A stretch of 64,000 bases of DNA from Acetobacter musti (GTDB lineage Bacteria; Pseudomonadota; Alphaproteobacteria; Acetobacterales; Acetobacteraceae). A program made the translations under genes and the position numbers. Location of the stretch: NCBI RefSeq assembly GCF_011516835.1, contig NZ_WOTB01000004.1, positions 1 through 64,000 of the forward strand, read 5' to 3'. Positions 1 through 8,248 of the stretch are shown piece after piece. The stretch's first letter is position 1. Every line of letters starts with the position of its first letter. Below the pieces are notes generated by a model, which saw only the letters and a list, made by a program, of their open reading frames with translations, was not told where the DNA came from and did no database searches.

Positions 1-354
1 TTTTTCATCAGTTTGTCCTGAAAGACAAAGTGCTTGGACGCATGCTGCCGCGGGGTTCCTCACTCAGTCAGTGATTGCGATCGGGAACCTATCTGATTTT
101 CATGATTGGGCAGCATCGTGATGCTGGATTGCCAACAACGTCAGCTTTTTTCGGCTTCCGTTGTACAACAGATGTTCCGCTGTCCCCCCCCATTGCAGTC
201 GTGATTTCCGGTAGGTGACGGGGACGCCGTGTTCCGGAATGAGGGGCCGGGTGTTTCTGCGGTTGGATGGGATCCCGCGTGGGAAGTGGTGATCAGAGGA
301 AGAGGGGGGCTTCGCCTTCTGTGCCGAATAACCGGCATCAGAGGAGAGTTTTCC
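1..354. other. Left edge, no gene recognised
   Basis: No convincing coding region is visible before the DUF932 gene. The open frame running into that gene from position 229 has no ribosome binding site and a poor composition, so I treat it as leader. I found no tRNA end, integrase remnant or clear repeat here. Confidence 0.5.
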
Positions 355-1557
355 ATGACCACGACTACCATCCTGCCTCCTGCGTCCCGTGGTGCAGCGT
401 CCGGCGGCTTCCGCGTTGATCCTTCGCGCGGGGAGCGTAGCGCCCGCGTATCATCCGAATGGTTTTCCCGTCCCGATGACGAGCGTTACCTGTCCCTGTC
501 CGATCTGCACGCGGCCACACTTGCCCGTACCGAGCGCGCCACGGCCCGCACGGTGGAAAGCCGCGCCATCCGAGTGGAGGCGAGCCGCGACAATGCCGAG
601 CGCCTGACCCTGACCGTGCCGGGGCAGAATGACCCGATTGCTCCCACACACTGGTCCTTTGGCCAGATGTGCAGCCTGGTCGCCGCGCCGTCCTCGTATC
701 TTCGAAACCTTCCGGCTCCGCTGGCGGCAATCAACCTGCAGCACGGGTTGCTGTCGCACCGGGCCGAACTGGTCAAGACGCTGGAAACCGAGGACGGGCG
801 TGTGGAACTGCGCGCCGTCACGGGGCCGGATTACGGCCGCATCTGGGACCATGAGCTGGTCGGGGCGGTGCGCAAGATCGCCGGCGATGGCACAGGTGAT
901 ACCAATTGGAAGGTGCCGGGTGTGATCGACTGGGCGACCATGACCCATAATCCGTACGTGGACATCACGAAGGAAACCACGACGCTCTACGCGTCAGACA
1001 GGGACGTTTTTTTATTCCTCGTGGATGATACGCATCCGATCGAGGCGGGACGTCTGCCCAACGGTGATCCCGATCTCTATTTCCGGGGTTTCTACGCCTG
1101 GAATTCCGAAGTCGGCAGCAAGAGCCTCGGCATCGCCTCCTTTTACCTGCGCGGAGTGTGTCAAAACCGCATGCTCTGGGGCGTGGAAAATTTCGAACAG
1201 ATCACGATCCGGCATAGCAAGTTTGCAGCATCCCGTTTCGTGCATCAGGCGACACCAGCGCTACGGAATTTCGCCACGGCCAGCCCGGCCTCGTTCGTCT
1301 CGGGCATTCAGGCCTCGCGCAAGGCGCTGGTGGCGAAAACCGACGAGGACCGCGAAAGTTTCCTGCGTCGTCGCGGGTTCTCGAAACCGGAAACCACCAG
1401 GATCATCGAAACGGTCTTGCACGAAGAGGGCCGTAAGCCCGAGAGCGTGTTCGATTTCGTGCAGGGGATTACCGCACTGGCGCGGACAAAGGCCAACCAG
1501 GACACGCGGCTGGATCTCGAAGAGAAGGCCCGCAGGCTGATGGAGCGTGCGTCCTGA
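355..1557 (+). CDS. DUF932 domain protein
   Basis: A 400-residue protein of the DUF932 (phage/plasmid-related) family. Its biochemical role is unknown; members are usual in the leading part of alphaproteobacterial conjugative elements. I chose the ATG at 355 because GAGGAGAG lies 6 bases upstream and because the 42 extra residues of the longer frame look non-coding. The N-terminus is low-complexity (Thr/Pro/Ser rich), and the body carries a central segment with aromatic residues typical of the family. A strong intrinsic terminator follows, so the gene is probably its own transcription unit. Family assignment is by recognition of the overall sequence and context. Confidence 0.8.
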   Translation: MTTTTILPPASRGAASGGFRVDPSRGERSARVSSEWFSRPDDERYLSLSDLHAATLARTERATARTVESRAIRVEASRDNAERLTLTVPGQNDPIAPTHWSFGQMCSLVAAPSSYLRNLPAPLAAINLQHGLLSHRAELVKTLETEDGRVELRAVTGPDYGRIWDHELVGAVRKIAGDGTGDTNWKVPGVIDWATMTHNPYVDITKETTTLYASDRDVFLFLVDDTHPIEAGRLPNGDPDLYFRGFYAWNSEVGSKSLGIASFYLRGVCQNRMLWGVENFEQITIRHSKFAASRFVHQATPALRNFATASPASFVSGIQASRKALVAKTDEDRESFLRRRGFSKPETTRIIETVLHEEGRKPESVFDFVQGITALARTKANQDTRLDLEEKARRLMERAS

Positions 1558-1596
1558 AAGCCGCTTCTTCGTCTTTCCGCCAATACGTTTTTACGA

Positions 1597-1626
1597 GCCC
1601 GGCCACTGTGCCGGGCTTTTTCGTTT
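1597..1626 (+). terminator. Intrinsic terminator after DUF932 gene
   Basis: A perfect 7-bp GC stem, GCCCGGC at 1597-1603 and GCCGGGC at 1610-1616, with a 6-base loop and a run of five T directly after it. It ends about 40 bases past the DUF932 stop codon. Confidence 0.85.
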
Positions 1627-1640
1627 CGGGAGTTCTTCCG

Positions 1641-2081
1641 ATGGCTGATTTCTTCACGCATTTTTCCTGCGTGCTCGATGTGGGCACAGTGGACAATGCC
1701 GCAAAGGCGCTCGACCTCTACAATGAATTCATCGACGAACTGGCGGCGGAAGACCCGCCCTCTGACGGTTTTGTCCTGTCGATCGTGCCTGAATATGGTG
1801 GCACGAAACTCTGGATGCACGATGAGACAACCGGAGATCCGCATCAGGTGGTGGAATTCGTGCTACGCTGTGCGCGAATATTCCGGTTGCGGGGCCGATG
1901 GGGATTCCAGTGGGCCAATACGGCCTCACGTCCCCGGATAGGCGCCTTCAGCGGCGGTGCGCATCTGCTTGACCTTGGCAGGCGCAAAACGATTTCATGG
2001 ATGACCACCGATCGCTGGCTGGCGATCGCCCTGGACGGAGGCAATCCCGACACAGGAGGGCAGGGCGATGACCTTGCATGA
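1641..2081 (+). CDS. Conserved hypothetical protein of conjugative elements
   Basis: A 146-residue acidic protein without a named domain that I can assign. The ATG at 1641 (MADFFTHF) is preferred over an upstream in-frame start at 1608, because that one lies inside the terminator of the previous gene. It contains a Gly/Trp-rich core (RGRWGFQWANTAS) and no membrane segment or signal peptide. Similar proteins of this length sit between DUF932 and toprim genes in related elements. Its 3' end overlaps the toprim gene by 14 bases, which suggests translational coupling. Function unknown. Confidence 0.7.
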   Translation: MADFFTHFSCVLDVGTVDNAAKALDLYNEFIDELAAEDPPSDGFVLSIVPEYGGTKLWMHDETTGDPHQVVEFVLRCARIFRLRGRWGFQWANTASRPRIGAFSGGAHLLDLGRRKTISWMTTDRWLAIALDGGNPDTGGQGDDLA

Positions 2082-3114
2082 TGCAGGCGATCTCGCCCGT
2101 CGTCTGGCGGAGAACGCGGAGGCGGTGTGCCGGCGGTATCTTTCCGCCGGTCGCCGTCACGGCAATTACTGGCTGGTCGGTGACGTGCGTAACGCGCCCG
2201 GCCGGTCGCTGTTCGTCCGGCTGCGCGACACCGCCAACGGCAGGGCCGGAAAATGGACGGATGCCAGTAGCGGCGAGCATGGCGACCTGCTCGACGTAAT
2301 CCGCGAAAGCCTCGGCCTGGTGGATTTCCGTGACGTGGCGGACGAGGCGCGCGCCTTCCTCAGTCTACCTCGCCCCGATCCGGCACTTTCTTCAAGGGAT
2401 TGTCCCGCGCAGGAACGCGGCCCTGCCAGTTCGTCGGAAGCCGCACGTCGACTCTGGGCCATGTCCGGGCCAATCGCGGGCACGTCCGTAGAGGCGTATC
2501 TCCGCAGACGCGACATTACGCTTTTGCACGGAACCGGAGCCCTGAGCTTCCATCCGCACTGCTATTATCGCCCGGACGACGACAGCCCGACCGAGACCTG
2601 GCCCGCCATGATCGCCGCCGTCACCGATCTCGACGGCACTCTGACCGGTGTGCACCGCACCTGGCTGGCGGAGGACGGCCGTGGCAAGGCGCCGGTCGAT
2701 CATCCGCGTCGCGCCCTGGGCGGGCTGCTCGGCCATGCCGTGCGCTTTGGGGTGGCATCCGATGTGCTCGCCGCCGGGGAAGGCATCGAGACGGTGCTGT
2801 CGCTGCGGCAGGTTCTGCCCGATCTGCCATTGGCCGCATGCCTGTCCTCGGCGCATCTCGCCGCCCTGATCTTTCCGCCGCTGCTGCGCCGGCTCTACGT
2901 GCTGCGCGACGATGATCCGGCCGGGGATCAGGCGCTGGCGACGCTGCACGCCCGCGCGGATGACGCCGGGATCGAGGTGATCGGGCTGTCGCCACGGCTG
3001 GGCGATTTCAACGATGATCTCCGGGCGCTCGGACGCGGCGCACTGCGGGCGATCCTGCATCCGCAACTTGCGCCACCGGACGTGGCACGGTTTCTGGAGA
3101 CTGCCGGCACATGA
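2068..3114 (+). CDS. Toprim domain protein (primase-like, element-encoded)
   Basis: A 348-residue protein with a C-terminal toprim domain, the metal-binding fold of DnaG primases and topoisomerases. The toprim signature is visible as AAGEGIETVLS (the conserved Glu) near residue 235 and LRDDDPAGD (DxD) near residue 278. The N-terminal 200 residues resemble the region found in plasmid and phage toprim proteins (HGNYWLVGDV and GKWTDASSGEHGDLLDVI). It probably primes or assists replication of the element, but this is inference. The start ATG at 2068 has AGGAGGG upstream and overlaps the previous gene. Confidence 0.8.
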   Translation: MTLHDAGDLARRLAENAEAVCRRYLSAGRRHGNYWLVGDVRNAPGRSLFVRLRDTANGRAGKWTDASSGEHGDLLDVIRESLGLVDFRDVADEARAFLSLPRPDPALSSRDCPAQERGPASSSEAARRLWAMSGPIAGTSVEAYLRRRDITLLHGTGALSFHPHCYYRPDDDSPTETWPAMIAAVTDLDGTLTGVHRTWLAEDGRGKAPVDHPRRALGGLLGHAVRFGVASDVLAAGEGIETVLSLRQVLPDLPLAACLSSAHLAALIFPPLLRRLYVLRDDDPAGDQALATLHARADDAGIEVIGLSPRLGDFNDDLRALGRGALRAILHPQLAPPDVARFLETAGT

Positions 3115-3252
3115 GCGGGCCGGAAAGAGGGGCGGGCGGTTTCCGTCTTCTATCGGCGGTCCTGTCGTGCCTCCCGTTCGGCAGGTTCGCGCCCCGGCCT
3201 TTCAAGTGGGGAGCGGGCGTCAGCCGGGCCGGGCCTTCAATGGCGTGAGCCA

Positions 3253-3306
3253 GCTATTTTCCGTCGCGCCCCTTTGGGGGCGCTTTACATCGCGAAGCAA
3301 AATAGC
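3253..3306. repeat. Nested inverted repeat in 323-bp spacer (copy 1)
   Basis: The spacer 3115-3437 has no convincing gene. It holds an outer AT-rich inverted repeat, GCTATTTT at 3253-3260 and AAAATAGC at 3299-3306. Inside it is a GC hairpin, GCGCCCC at 3266-3272 and GGGGCGC at 3277-3283. About 15 bases after the right arm comes a GC-rich block (3321-3339) that resembles a block in the same place of copy 2. Role unknown; it may be a structured leader or protein-binding element. Confidence 0.5.
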
Positions 3307-3437
3307 CGGCCCCCTGCCATCCTTCGCTGTGCTGCGGCCGCGCGCGAGCGCGCGGTTCCGGCCCGTCCCTGGTCTGCCGCTATCCGCCCCCGGAAAGGCC
3401 GCGAAGGGCGCGGCCGGAGACCTGGGAGGACCGCATC

Positions 3438-4364
3438 ATGACCCGCACCGATGATTTTGAACCGCCGCACGCCGCTTCATCCACCGCTCATGTGCTGGCT
3501 GAACTTCAGATGTATGGCTACCGTCCCTTCGAGGACGAGCCTGATCCAAGGCCGCTGCCCGAAGCTCCGCGCATCGGGGGTGCTGTGGCCGACATCTTCG
3601 ACGCCATTGCCGCGACGCTGACCGACACACGGCTGGAACCCGATCTCGAACCGCTGCTCTGGTCCACTGTCAACATCTTCCACCGTATGGTCGGCCAGGT
3701 GGAGCGTGAGCTTGACCGCAACGAACAGGCACAGAAGCGCGGGCAGCAGGAACAGGATGGCAGCGAGATACGCTCGGTGGAACTGGAGAGGCTGATTGCC
3801 GAAGGGCTGACCCTGATCGAGCGCCGCAACGCCTACGAGATCTTCCGCGATGAGGCGCAGGAGCAGTTCGAGCGCCTGACCCTGAGCGCGTGGCGGCCGA
3901 AGACCGGCTCGCTGGTGTCACGCCGCACGATGACGGCCTCCATGATCGATAGCCGCGACTTCCTCAACGCCCGACGCCGCGCCGAGGGCGAGTTGCTGGT
4001 CCCGCCCGGCCCCAAGGTCGTCGTCACTGGCGGTCTCGACTTCGACGACCATATTCTGATCTGGGATCGGCTCGACAGGGTCCGGGCCAAGCATCCCGAC
4101 ATGGTGCTGTTGCATGGCGGTTCGCCCAGGGGCGCGGAGTTCGTCGCGTCTCGCTGGGCTAATCACCGCGAGATCGTGCAGATCGCTTTCAAGCCGGACT
4201 GGACGAAGCATGCCAAGGCCGCGCCCTTCCGCCGCAACGACGCCATGCTCGATACCTTGCCGATTGGCGTCATCGTCTTTCCCGGAACCGGTATCCAGGA
4301 GAATTTGGCCGACAAGGCGAAGCGCCTCGGTATCCCGGTCCTGCGGTTCGGAGGCGGCGCGTGA
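3438..4364 (+). CDS. DUF2493 domain protein
   Basis: A 308-residue protein. The C-terminal third (about residues 190-308) is a DUF2493 domain, a Rossmann-like fold of the SLOG superfamily thought to bind nucleotides or related ligands. Visible landmarks are VVVTGGLDFDD at its start, LLHGGSPRGAEFVASRWA in the middle and GVIVFPGTG near the end. The N-terminal part is acidic and contains a helical Arg/Glu-rich stretch that may be coiled. RBS GGGAGGA precedes the ATG. The family is common in mobile elements, and its substrate is not known. Confidence 0.8.
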   Translation: MTRTDDFEPPHAASSTAHVLAELQMYGYRPFEDEPDPRPLPEAPRIGGAVADIFDAIAATLTDTRLEPDLEPLLWSTVNIFHRMVGQVERELDRNEQAQKRGQQEQDGSEIRSVELERLIAEGLTLIERRNAYEIFRDEAQEQFERLTLSAWRPKTGSLVSRRTMTASMIDSRDFLNARRRAEGELLVPPGPKVVVTGGLDFDDHILIWDRLDRVRAKHPDMVLLHGGSPRGAEFVASRWANHREIVQIAFKPDWTKHAKAAPFRRNDAMLDTLPIGVIVFPGTGIQENLADKAKRLGIPVLRFGGGA

Positions 4365-4373
4365 GCGCCGTCT

Positions 4374-4583
4374 TCAGTCCGGATTACCCGTGACGGCGAT
4401 CCGCGCGGAACGGGCATAGAAGGCGAGTTCGGTATCGCCGGGCGCCAGAAGGTCGAGCAGGCCCTTCATGTCCTGCATGTCCGAATAGGACTGAAACGGC
4501 CCTGGTTGCTGTTCAATGGCCAGCACTGCAATGGCGAGCGCCTTTTTGACCAGATGCAGTTCGCGTCCCGTGATGTCCGCCAT
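4374..4583 (-). CDS. Small hypothetical protein
   Basis: A 69-residue protein on the opposite strand to its neighbours, ending 9 bases from the end of the DUF2493 gene. The start at 4583 (MADITGREL) is chosen because AGGGAGA lies upstream; a longer frame to 4661 lacks this. It is helical and neutral, with no recognised domain or membrane segment. It resembles small uncharacterised proteins of conjugative elements, but I cannot name a family. Confidence 0.55.
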   Translation of the reverse strand: MADITGRELHLVKKALAIAVLAIEQQPGPFQSYSDMQDMKGLLDLLAPGDTELAFYARSARIAVTGNPD

Positions 4584-4746
4584 GACGTTGTCTCCCTGAG
4601 CAGCCCCACGATGCACGTCCGCTTGGCGGACGTCAGTACGATTCTCGTTCCGTCGATACATCGTTTTCTCTATGATGCGGATTGCGCCGTGGTGGTGGTG
4701 GCAGGCGTGACCGTCAGATCATGTCATCTCTACGGGAGCCGCCATC

Positions 4747-5187
4747 ATGGTGATCTTCGCACCGTTCCTGATCGTCGCCGGCATCGGATTTTTCTGCTGG
4801 CTCATGTTCACGCTCGCGGTCTTCGCCTTGCCGTTTGCTGGCGGGTTGTATGCCGGGCTCTGGGCGTTTCATACCGGTGCCGGAGTGATTGGCGCCCTGA
4901 TCGTCGGCGTCGTGGCGGGGATAGCGACTTTCGTCGCCGGTCAGATCGCACTCGCCTGCGCGCCGTGGATCTGGCTGAGAGGGCTGATCGTCCTGCTCTA
5001 TACCGTGCCCGCCATCATTGCCGGTTATAGCGCCACGCACGGTCTCGCCGAGATGATGATGCCGTCCGTCGTCTGGCAGCTCTTCTTTTCGGTCATCGGC
5101 GCCATTGCGGTCGGCATCACCGCGTTCGTCCGCTTTACCGGCATGGCCCCGCCCGAACCGGCCAACGGGAGCGTCGCGCGGGTCTGA
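4747..5187 (+). CDS. Hypothetical membrane protein
   Basis: A 146-residue protein with about four hydrophobic segments covering most of its length: roughly residues 3-28, 30-70, 75-95 and 108-128. They are separated by short Gly-rich turns, and the tail is short and soluble. No catalytic motif is visible. GGGAG precedes the start. It probably sits in the inner membrane; a link to transfer or surface exclusion would only be a guess from its place in a conjugative element. Confidence 0.6.
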   Translation: MVIFAPFLIVAGIGFFCWLMFTLAVFALPFAGGLYAGLWAFHTGAGVIGALIVGVVAGIATFVAGQIALACAPWIWLRGLIVLLYTVPAIIAGYSATHGLAEMMMPSVVWQLFFSVIGAIAVGITAFVRFTGMAPPEPANGSVARV

Positions 5188-5603
5188 CCGCCTGCGCGGC
5201 AGCCGGCGGGCAGGCATGGATCAGGTACCTGCCTGTCTTTCCACGTCATCGAGAGGCGGGGAGCGATGGGCAGCGAAGCGCGGATGCGACGCGCTGTTCC
5301 AGATACGGTCCGCCTGTTGAAGCAAACGAACTGGCGCTCTGATTTCCCGCAGGCCGATCGCAACGGGGAAGCCGGGCATGTCCGGTGAGGCGCAGTCCCG
5401 GAACGGGCCGGTTCGGTGGGCTGGTATGGAGGGAGGATGACGCCGTCATTCTGGTTGCCGCCGGATCTCGTGCGCTGTGCCGGTCGCCATAGTCTCCGTG
5501 ATGTGTGCTCTGTCGGGCCGCGCACGCATGCTGCCTCTCAAGATGGCTGATCTAGCCGAAGGCCGGCTACGCCTCGATCGGCTATGGCGCAACAACGGGC
5601 CAT

Positions 5604-5655
5604 AATTTTCTTCCCCTGCCGGCTGCGCCGTCATTCCTCGCGCACCAAGAAAATT
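5604..5655. repeat. Inverted repeat in 591-bp spacer (copy 2)
   Basis: The long spacer 5188-5778 has no gene I can support. It contains AATTTTCTT at 5604-5612 and its exact reverse complement AAGAAAATT at 5647-5655, with a GC-rich 34-base interior. A block at 5668-5686 downstream of the right arm matches 15 of 19 bases of the block following copy 1. The element lies about 120 bases before a DUF736 start codon. Confidence 0.5.
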
Positions 5656-5778
5656 CTGTCCCGCCGTCCTCCGCTGCGCTTCGGCCCCAAGGGATGCGCC
5701 GCCGCTCGCCTCCGTCTGTCCGATCGCCATCGAGGCCGCAATGGTGCGGGCTCGATAACAGAGATCACGGAGAGTATC

Positions 5779-6105
5779 ATGGCCACCATCGGCACCTTCA
5801 AGAAAGTCGGCAACGGGTATAACGGCGAGATCGTCACCCTCTCGCTCCAGACCCCCAACGTCCGTATCGCCCCCGAGACCACGCGCGCGAACGACAACGC
5901 CCCCAGCCACCGCGTCTTCGTAGGCAGGGTGGAGATCGGGGCGGCCTGGTCCCGGCGCTCCAACGAGGGGCGCGACTATCTGAGCCTCAAGCTCGACGAT
6001 CCGAGCTTCAACGCCCCGATCTTCGCCAATCTCTTCGATGACGAGGACGGCGAGGGTTACAGCCTGATCTGGTCCCGCCCCAACGGTCGCCGCAACGGCG
6101 ACTGA
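5779..6105 (+). CDS. DUF736 family protein
   Basis: A 108-residue small soluble protein of the DUF736 family, which is nearly confined to plasmids and conjugative elements of Proteobacteria. Typical landmarks are the start MATIGTFKKVGNGYNGEI, the middle RVEIGAAWSRRSNEGRDYLSLKLDDPSF and the end YSLIWSRP. Start 5779 is preceded by GGAGAG. Biochemical role unknown. A second paralogue is present at 14684-15022 with the same plan but low overall identity. A GC hairpin follows the stop. Confidence 0.88.
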   Translation: MATIGTFKKVGNGYNGEIVTLSLQTPNVRIAPETTRANDNAPSHRVFVGRVEIGAAWSRRSNEGRDYLSLKLDDPSFNAPIFANLFDDEDGEGYSLIWSRPNGRRNGD

Positions 6106-6117
6106 GGCACCCGCGAT

Positions 6118-6146
6118 CCCCGCCCGGCCGGTCCGGGCGGGGCCTT
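6118..6146 (+). terminator. Hairpin terminator after DUF736 gene
   Basis: A perfect 10-bp GC stem, CCCCGCCCGG at 6118-6127 and CCGGGCGGGG at 6133-6142, with a 5-base loop. It starts 13 bases after the stop codon. The following T run is weak (CCTT), so termination may be incomplete. Confidence 0.6.
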
Positions 6147-6301
6147 CGTGATAGCGGGCCGGAACGGAAGTGCGCGCGCGGCTTATCGCCCTCGATCCGA
6201 TCGGTCTGTCTTCGGGCGTGGCGGGGGGAACAGGGCTTTCCTCAGTCTTCCCATTGTACCATGCCCGACGTGAACCGCCTCAAGGACGCGCGGTCCCCCC
6301 A

Positions 6302-6340
6302 ATTTTGCCCGGTGCACCCTGCGGGCACACCGGACAAAAT
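6302..6340. repeat. Inverted repeat in spacer (copy 3)
   Basis: In the spacer 6106-6446 there are 13-bp arms at 6302-6314 (ATTTTGCCCGGTG) and 6328-6340 with one mismatch. The AT outer part and GC inner part resemble the repeats near 3253 and 5604. It lies about 105 bases before the next start codon. No gene is recognised in this spacer. Confidence 0.45.
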
Positions 6341-6446
6341 CGGCTCCCCCGCGCGCCGGCGAGCCGGTCGCCTGCGGCGATCCCTGACCCGGCTCCCGCG
6401 TGCATGAGGCGGAGTCCTGTCTTCGAGAAACGAAAGGAGCAGGACG

Positions 6447-6599
6447 ATGACCACGCTACACGACCATATCCAGATGCTGCGCGCCGAACTGACCAGCTTT
6501 TACCTGAGCCACCGCGAGCGCCGGCAGATCGAGCGCGAACTGAAGCAGGCATGCGCGCAATTCGCGGCCAGATACCACGACGACGAGCCCCCGGCGTAA
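6447..6599 (+). CDS. Small hypothetical protein, 50 residues
   Basis: An ATG at 6447 with AAAGGAG 8 bases upstream opens a 50-residue charged helical protein (MTTLHDHIQMLRAELTSFYL at the start, DDEPPA at the end). It ends inside an intrinsic terminator. The good ribosome site and the terminator argue that it is a real gene. Function unknown. Confidence 0.55.
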   Translation: MTTLHDHIQMLRAELTSFYLSHRERRQIERELKQACAQFAARYHDDEPPA

Positions 6600-6612
6600 G
6601 GCGGGGGTTTTT
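6587..6612 (+). terminator. Intrinsic terminator overlapping a stop codon
   Basis: CCCCC at 6588-6592 pairs with GGGGG at 6603-6607, extended by one G-C pair, and is followed by TTTTT at 6608-6612. The stop codon of the 50-residue gene lies in the loop. Confidence 0.8.
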
Positions 6613-6708
6613 CGTTTGATCTTACATGCCGACAATCCACCGCCAGGTTCTCTCCGTCGGGGAGCCCCGCTACCGACTCTCTTCCGGCATCATGCTGAAA
6701 GAACGGTG

Positions 6709-6739
6709 TTGAATCTTCGTATTGCGACTATTATAGTCG
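6709..6739 (+). promoter_or_regulatory. Promoter with overlapping operator for XRE regulator
   Basis: A -35 box TTGAAT (6709-6714) and a -10 box TATAGT (6732-6737) are separated by 17 bases. A perfect inverted repeat, CGACTA at 6725-6730 and TAGTCG at 6734-6739, covers the -10 box. Such an arrangement fits autorepression by the HTH protein encoded 43 bases downstream. Confidence 0.6.
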
Positions 6740-6781
6740 TATTTCTGGTGTGCATGCCCCGTGTGTCGGATGTGATCATGG

Positions 6782-7066
6782 ATGATCACTGGCCGACAGG
6801 TAAGGGCAGCACGGGCACTCCTGAACTGGACACAGGAGATGCTTGCTGAAAAGGCCCTCGTAGCACTGACCGCGCTCAAGCGCCTTGAATCCGAACGCGG
6901 TCTCGGCGTTCATGAGGGCACAACCGACCAGGTTCGCCGCGCGCTGGAGGCGGCGGGCATCCTGTTCATCGAGTCCGGACAAGGACGCGGCGTCATGTTT
7001 CTTAACGAGACTTCCGGCACCGAAACGCGGCAGGCTAGGGCGCGTCGCGTTCGTTCTCCGACCTGA
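6782..7066 (+). CDS. XRE-family transcriptional regulator
   Basis: A 94-residue DNA-binding protein with an XRE helix-turn-helix in its first 55 residues (MITGRQVRAARALLNWTQEM, then ALTALKRLESERG). The short C-terminal part follows the pattern of the compact XRE proteins of alphaproteobacterial mobile elements, with EAAGILFIESGQGRGV. It probably represses its own promoter and perhaps the genes that follow. The start at 6782 begins the conserved MITGRQ motif. Confidence 0.82.
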   Translation: MITGRQVRAARALLNWTQEMLAEKALVALTALKRLESERGLGVHEGTTDQVRRALEAAGILFIESGQGRGVMFLNETSGTETRQARARRVRSPT

Positions 7067-7077
7067 TCGGCCCCATC

Positions 7078-7356
7078 ATGCAGAAGCCCCCGCTCGACCC
7101 GTCTGTCGCCGACAGCGCTCCGGAAGCGTCCTGTCTCACCGGCTACGACGAACAGCATCTGATTACCTATCTCCGCCTGCTGGATGCCGAGGCCGACGGC
7201 GCCGACTGGCGCGAGGTCGCCCGCATCGTGCTCCACCGCGACCCGGTGGTTGACCCCGAGGGCGTCCACCGCTGCTGGCACAGTCATCTGGCGCGGGCGC
7301 ACTGGATGACCAGGCATGGCTACCAGCATCTCCTGCGCGGCGGCGCGCCTCACTAA
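7078..7356 (+). CDS. DUF2285 (RovC-like) DNA-binding protein
   Basis: A 92-residue protein consisting essentially of one domain. The pattern DEQHLITYLRLLDAEADG, then WREVARIVL, and finally HGYQHLLRGG corresponds to the C-terminal DNA-binding domain of DUF2285/RovC-type regulators. The same pattern recurs in the frameshifted gene immediately downstream (RRLILALRTLDGLDDG, QREIAGVLF, GGYRRLLLHP), so the two are paralogous domains. The gene starts 12 bases after the XRE regulator gene and is likely cotranscribed with it. Confidence 0.65.
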   Translation: MQKPPLDPSVADSAPEASCLTGYDEQHLITYLRLLDAEADGADWREVARIVLHRDPVVDPEGVHRCWHSHLARAHWMTRHGYQHLLRGGAPH

Positions 7357-7491
7357 AACACCCAGGAATCGTTGCGTGATCCGCAAGACCTGTTGCAGGA
7401 CCGGGGCGTAGCGGGCAGCGGGCCGGTCTGGCATACTCTCGCGAGCAAGTGCTTGCCCTGTTCCCACCCGTTACGCATCGGAGACGACGCC

Positions 7492-8248
7492 ATGAGCCGC
7501 GCCAACTGGCAGTCGGCGAGCGCGTACGAGGGCCTGCGGTCGCTCGACGCCCCTGCCTTTGCTTTGCAGTTTGTCAGTCGCAATCGGGACTTTATCCGCG
7601 ATCGTGCCGCCCTTCAGCGCGCCGCGCGCCGGGCCGCGCTATCCGCAACAGACGCCGAAGCCTTCGCCCGGCGCTGGGGGTTGCGATTTCGAGAGTGTCC
7701 GCACGGCCCTCAATCCGCGTACCGCCCTCTGGACTGTTGCGGTATCGCCGGCCGTGATTGCGGTTGTCCCCCTGCCGACAGCATTGGCTGACGCGCCGTA
7801 TCGGCCACTCTCACTCGCTTGGGCAGCCGATATGGCGGGAGAAGTGCTGGTTGAGCGGGAGGAGACGATCCTGCGGCTGTACGTCCTGCCGCCTGACGGG
7901 GCTCAGGTCGGCGTGCTTCTGCCGCTCGACGCTCTGTTCGAATTGCGTGTCCAGGCCGCCTTGCGGCTCTGGCGCGTGCTGATGGAGCGGCGTCCCGGTC
8001 GTGATCCGGCCTGCCTGTCATCCGATCGCATCCGCAGGCTGATCCTGGCGCTCCGGACGCTCGACGGTCTGGACGACGGGGTGTCGCAGCGCGAGATCGC
8101 CGGCGTCCTGTTCGGTCGGGAGGTTTCCGCAGGGGACTGGCTCTCCCATGATCTGCATTTCCGCATGAAACGGCTGGTGCGTTTTGCGCGGGGACTGACT
8201 GACGGAGGATATCGGCGCCTGCTACTGCACCCGTTTCGGGGACGATAG
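7492..8248 (+). pseudogene. Frameshifted DUF2285 regulator gene
   Basis: The ATG at 7492 (MSRANWQSASAYEGLRSLD) begins the N-terminal domain typical of this family, and that frame stays convincing to RRWGLRF near 7689. From there the family-like sequence continues in the next frame (ESVRTALNPRTALWT to the end at 8248), including the RovC-like C-terminal domain. A single inserted base near 7685-7700 would explain this. The restored protein would be about 251 residues, normal for the family. Either the gene is inactive or the sequence has an error here. GGAGA precedes the start. Confidence 0.65.

Noticed and set aside
3014-3454. A 146-codon frame spanning the spacer after the toprim gene
   Set aside because: It overlaps the toprim gene, lacks a ribosome site and crosses an inverted-repeat element; composition looks non-coding.
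5446-5910. A 154-codon minus-strand frame
   Set aside because: It is antisense to the DUF736 gene and has no family resemblance.
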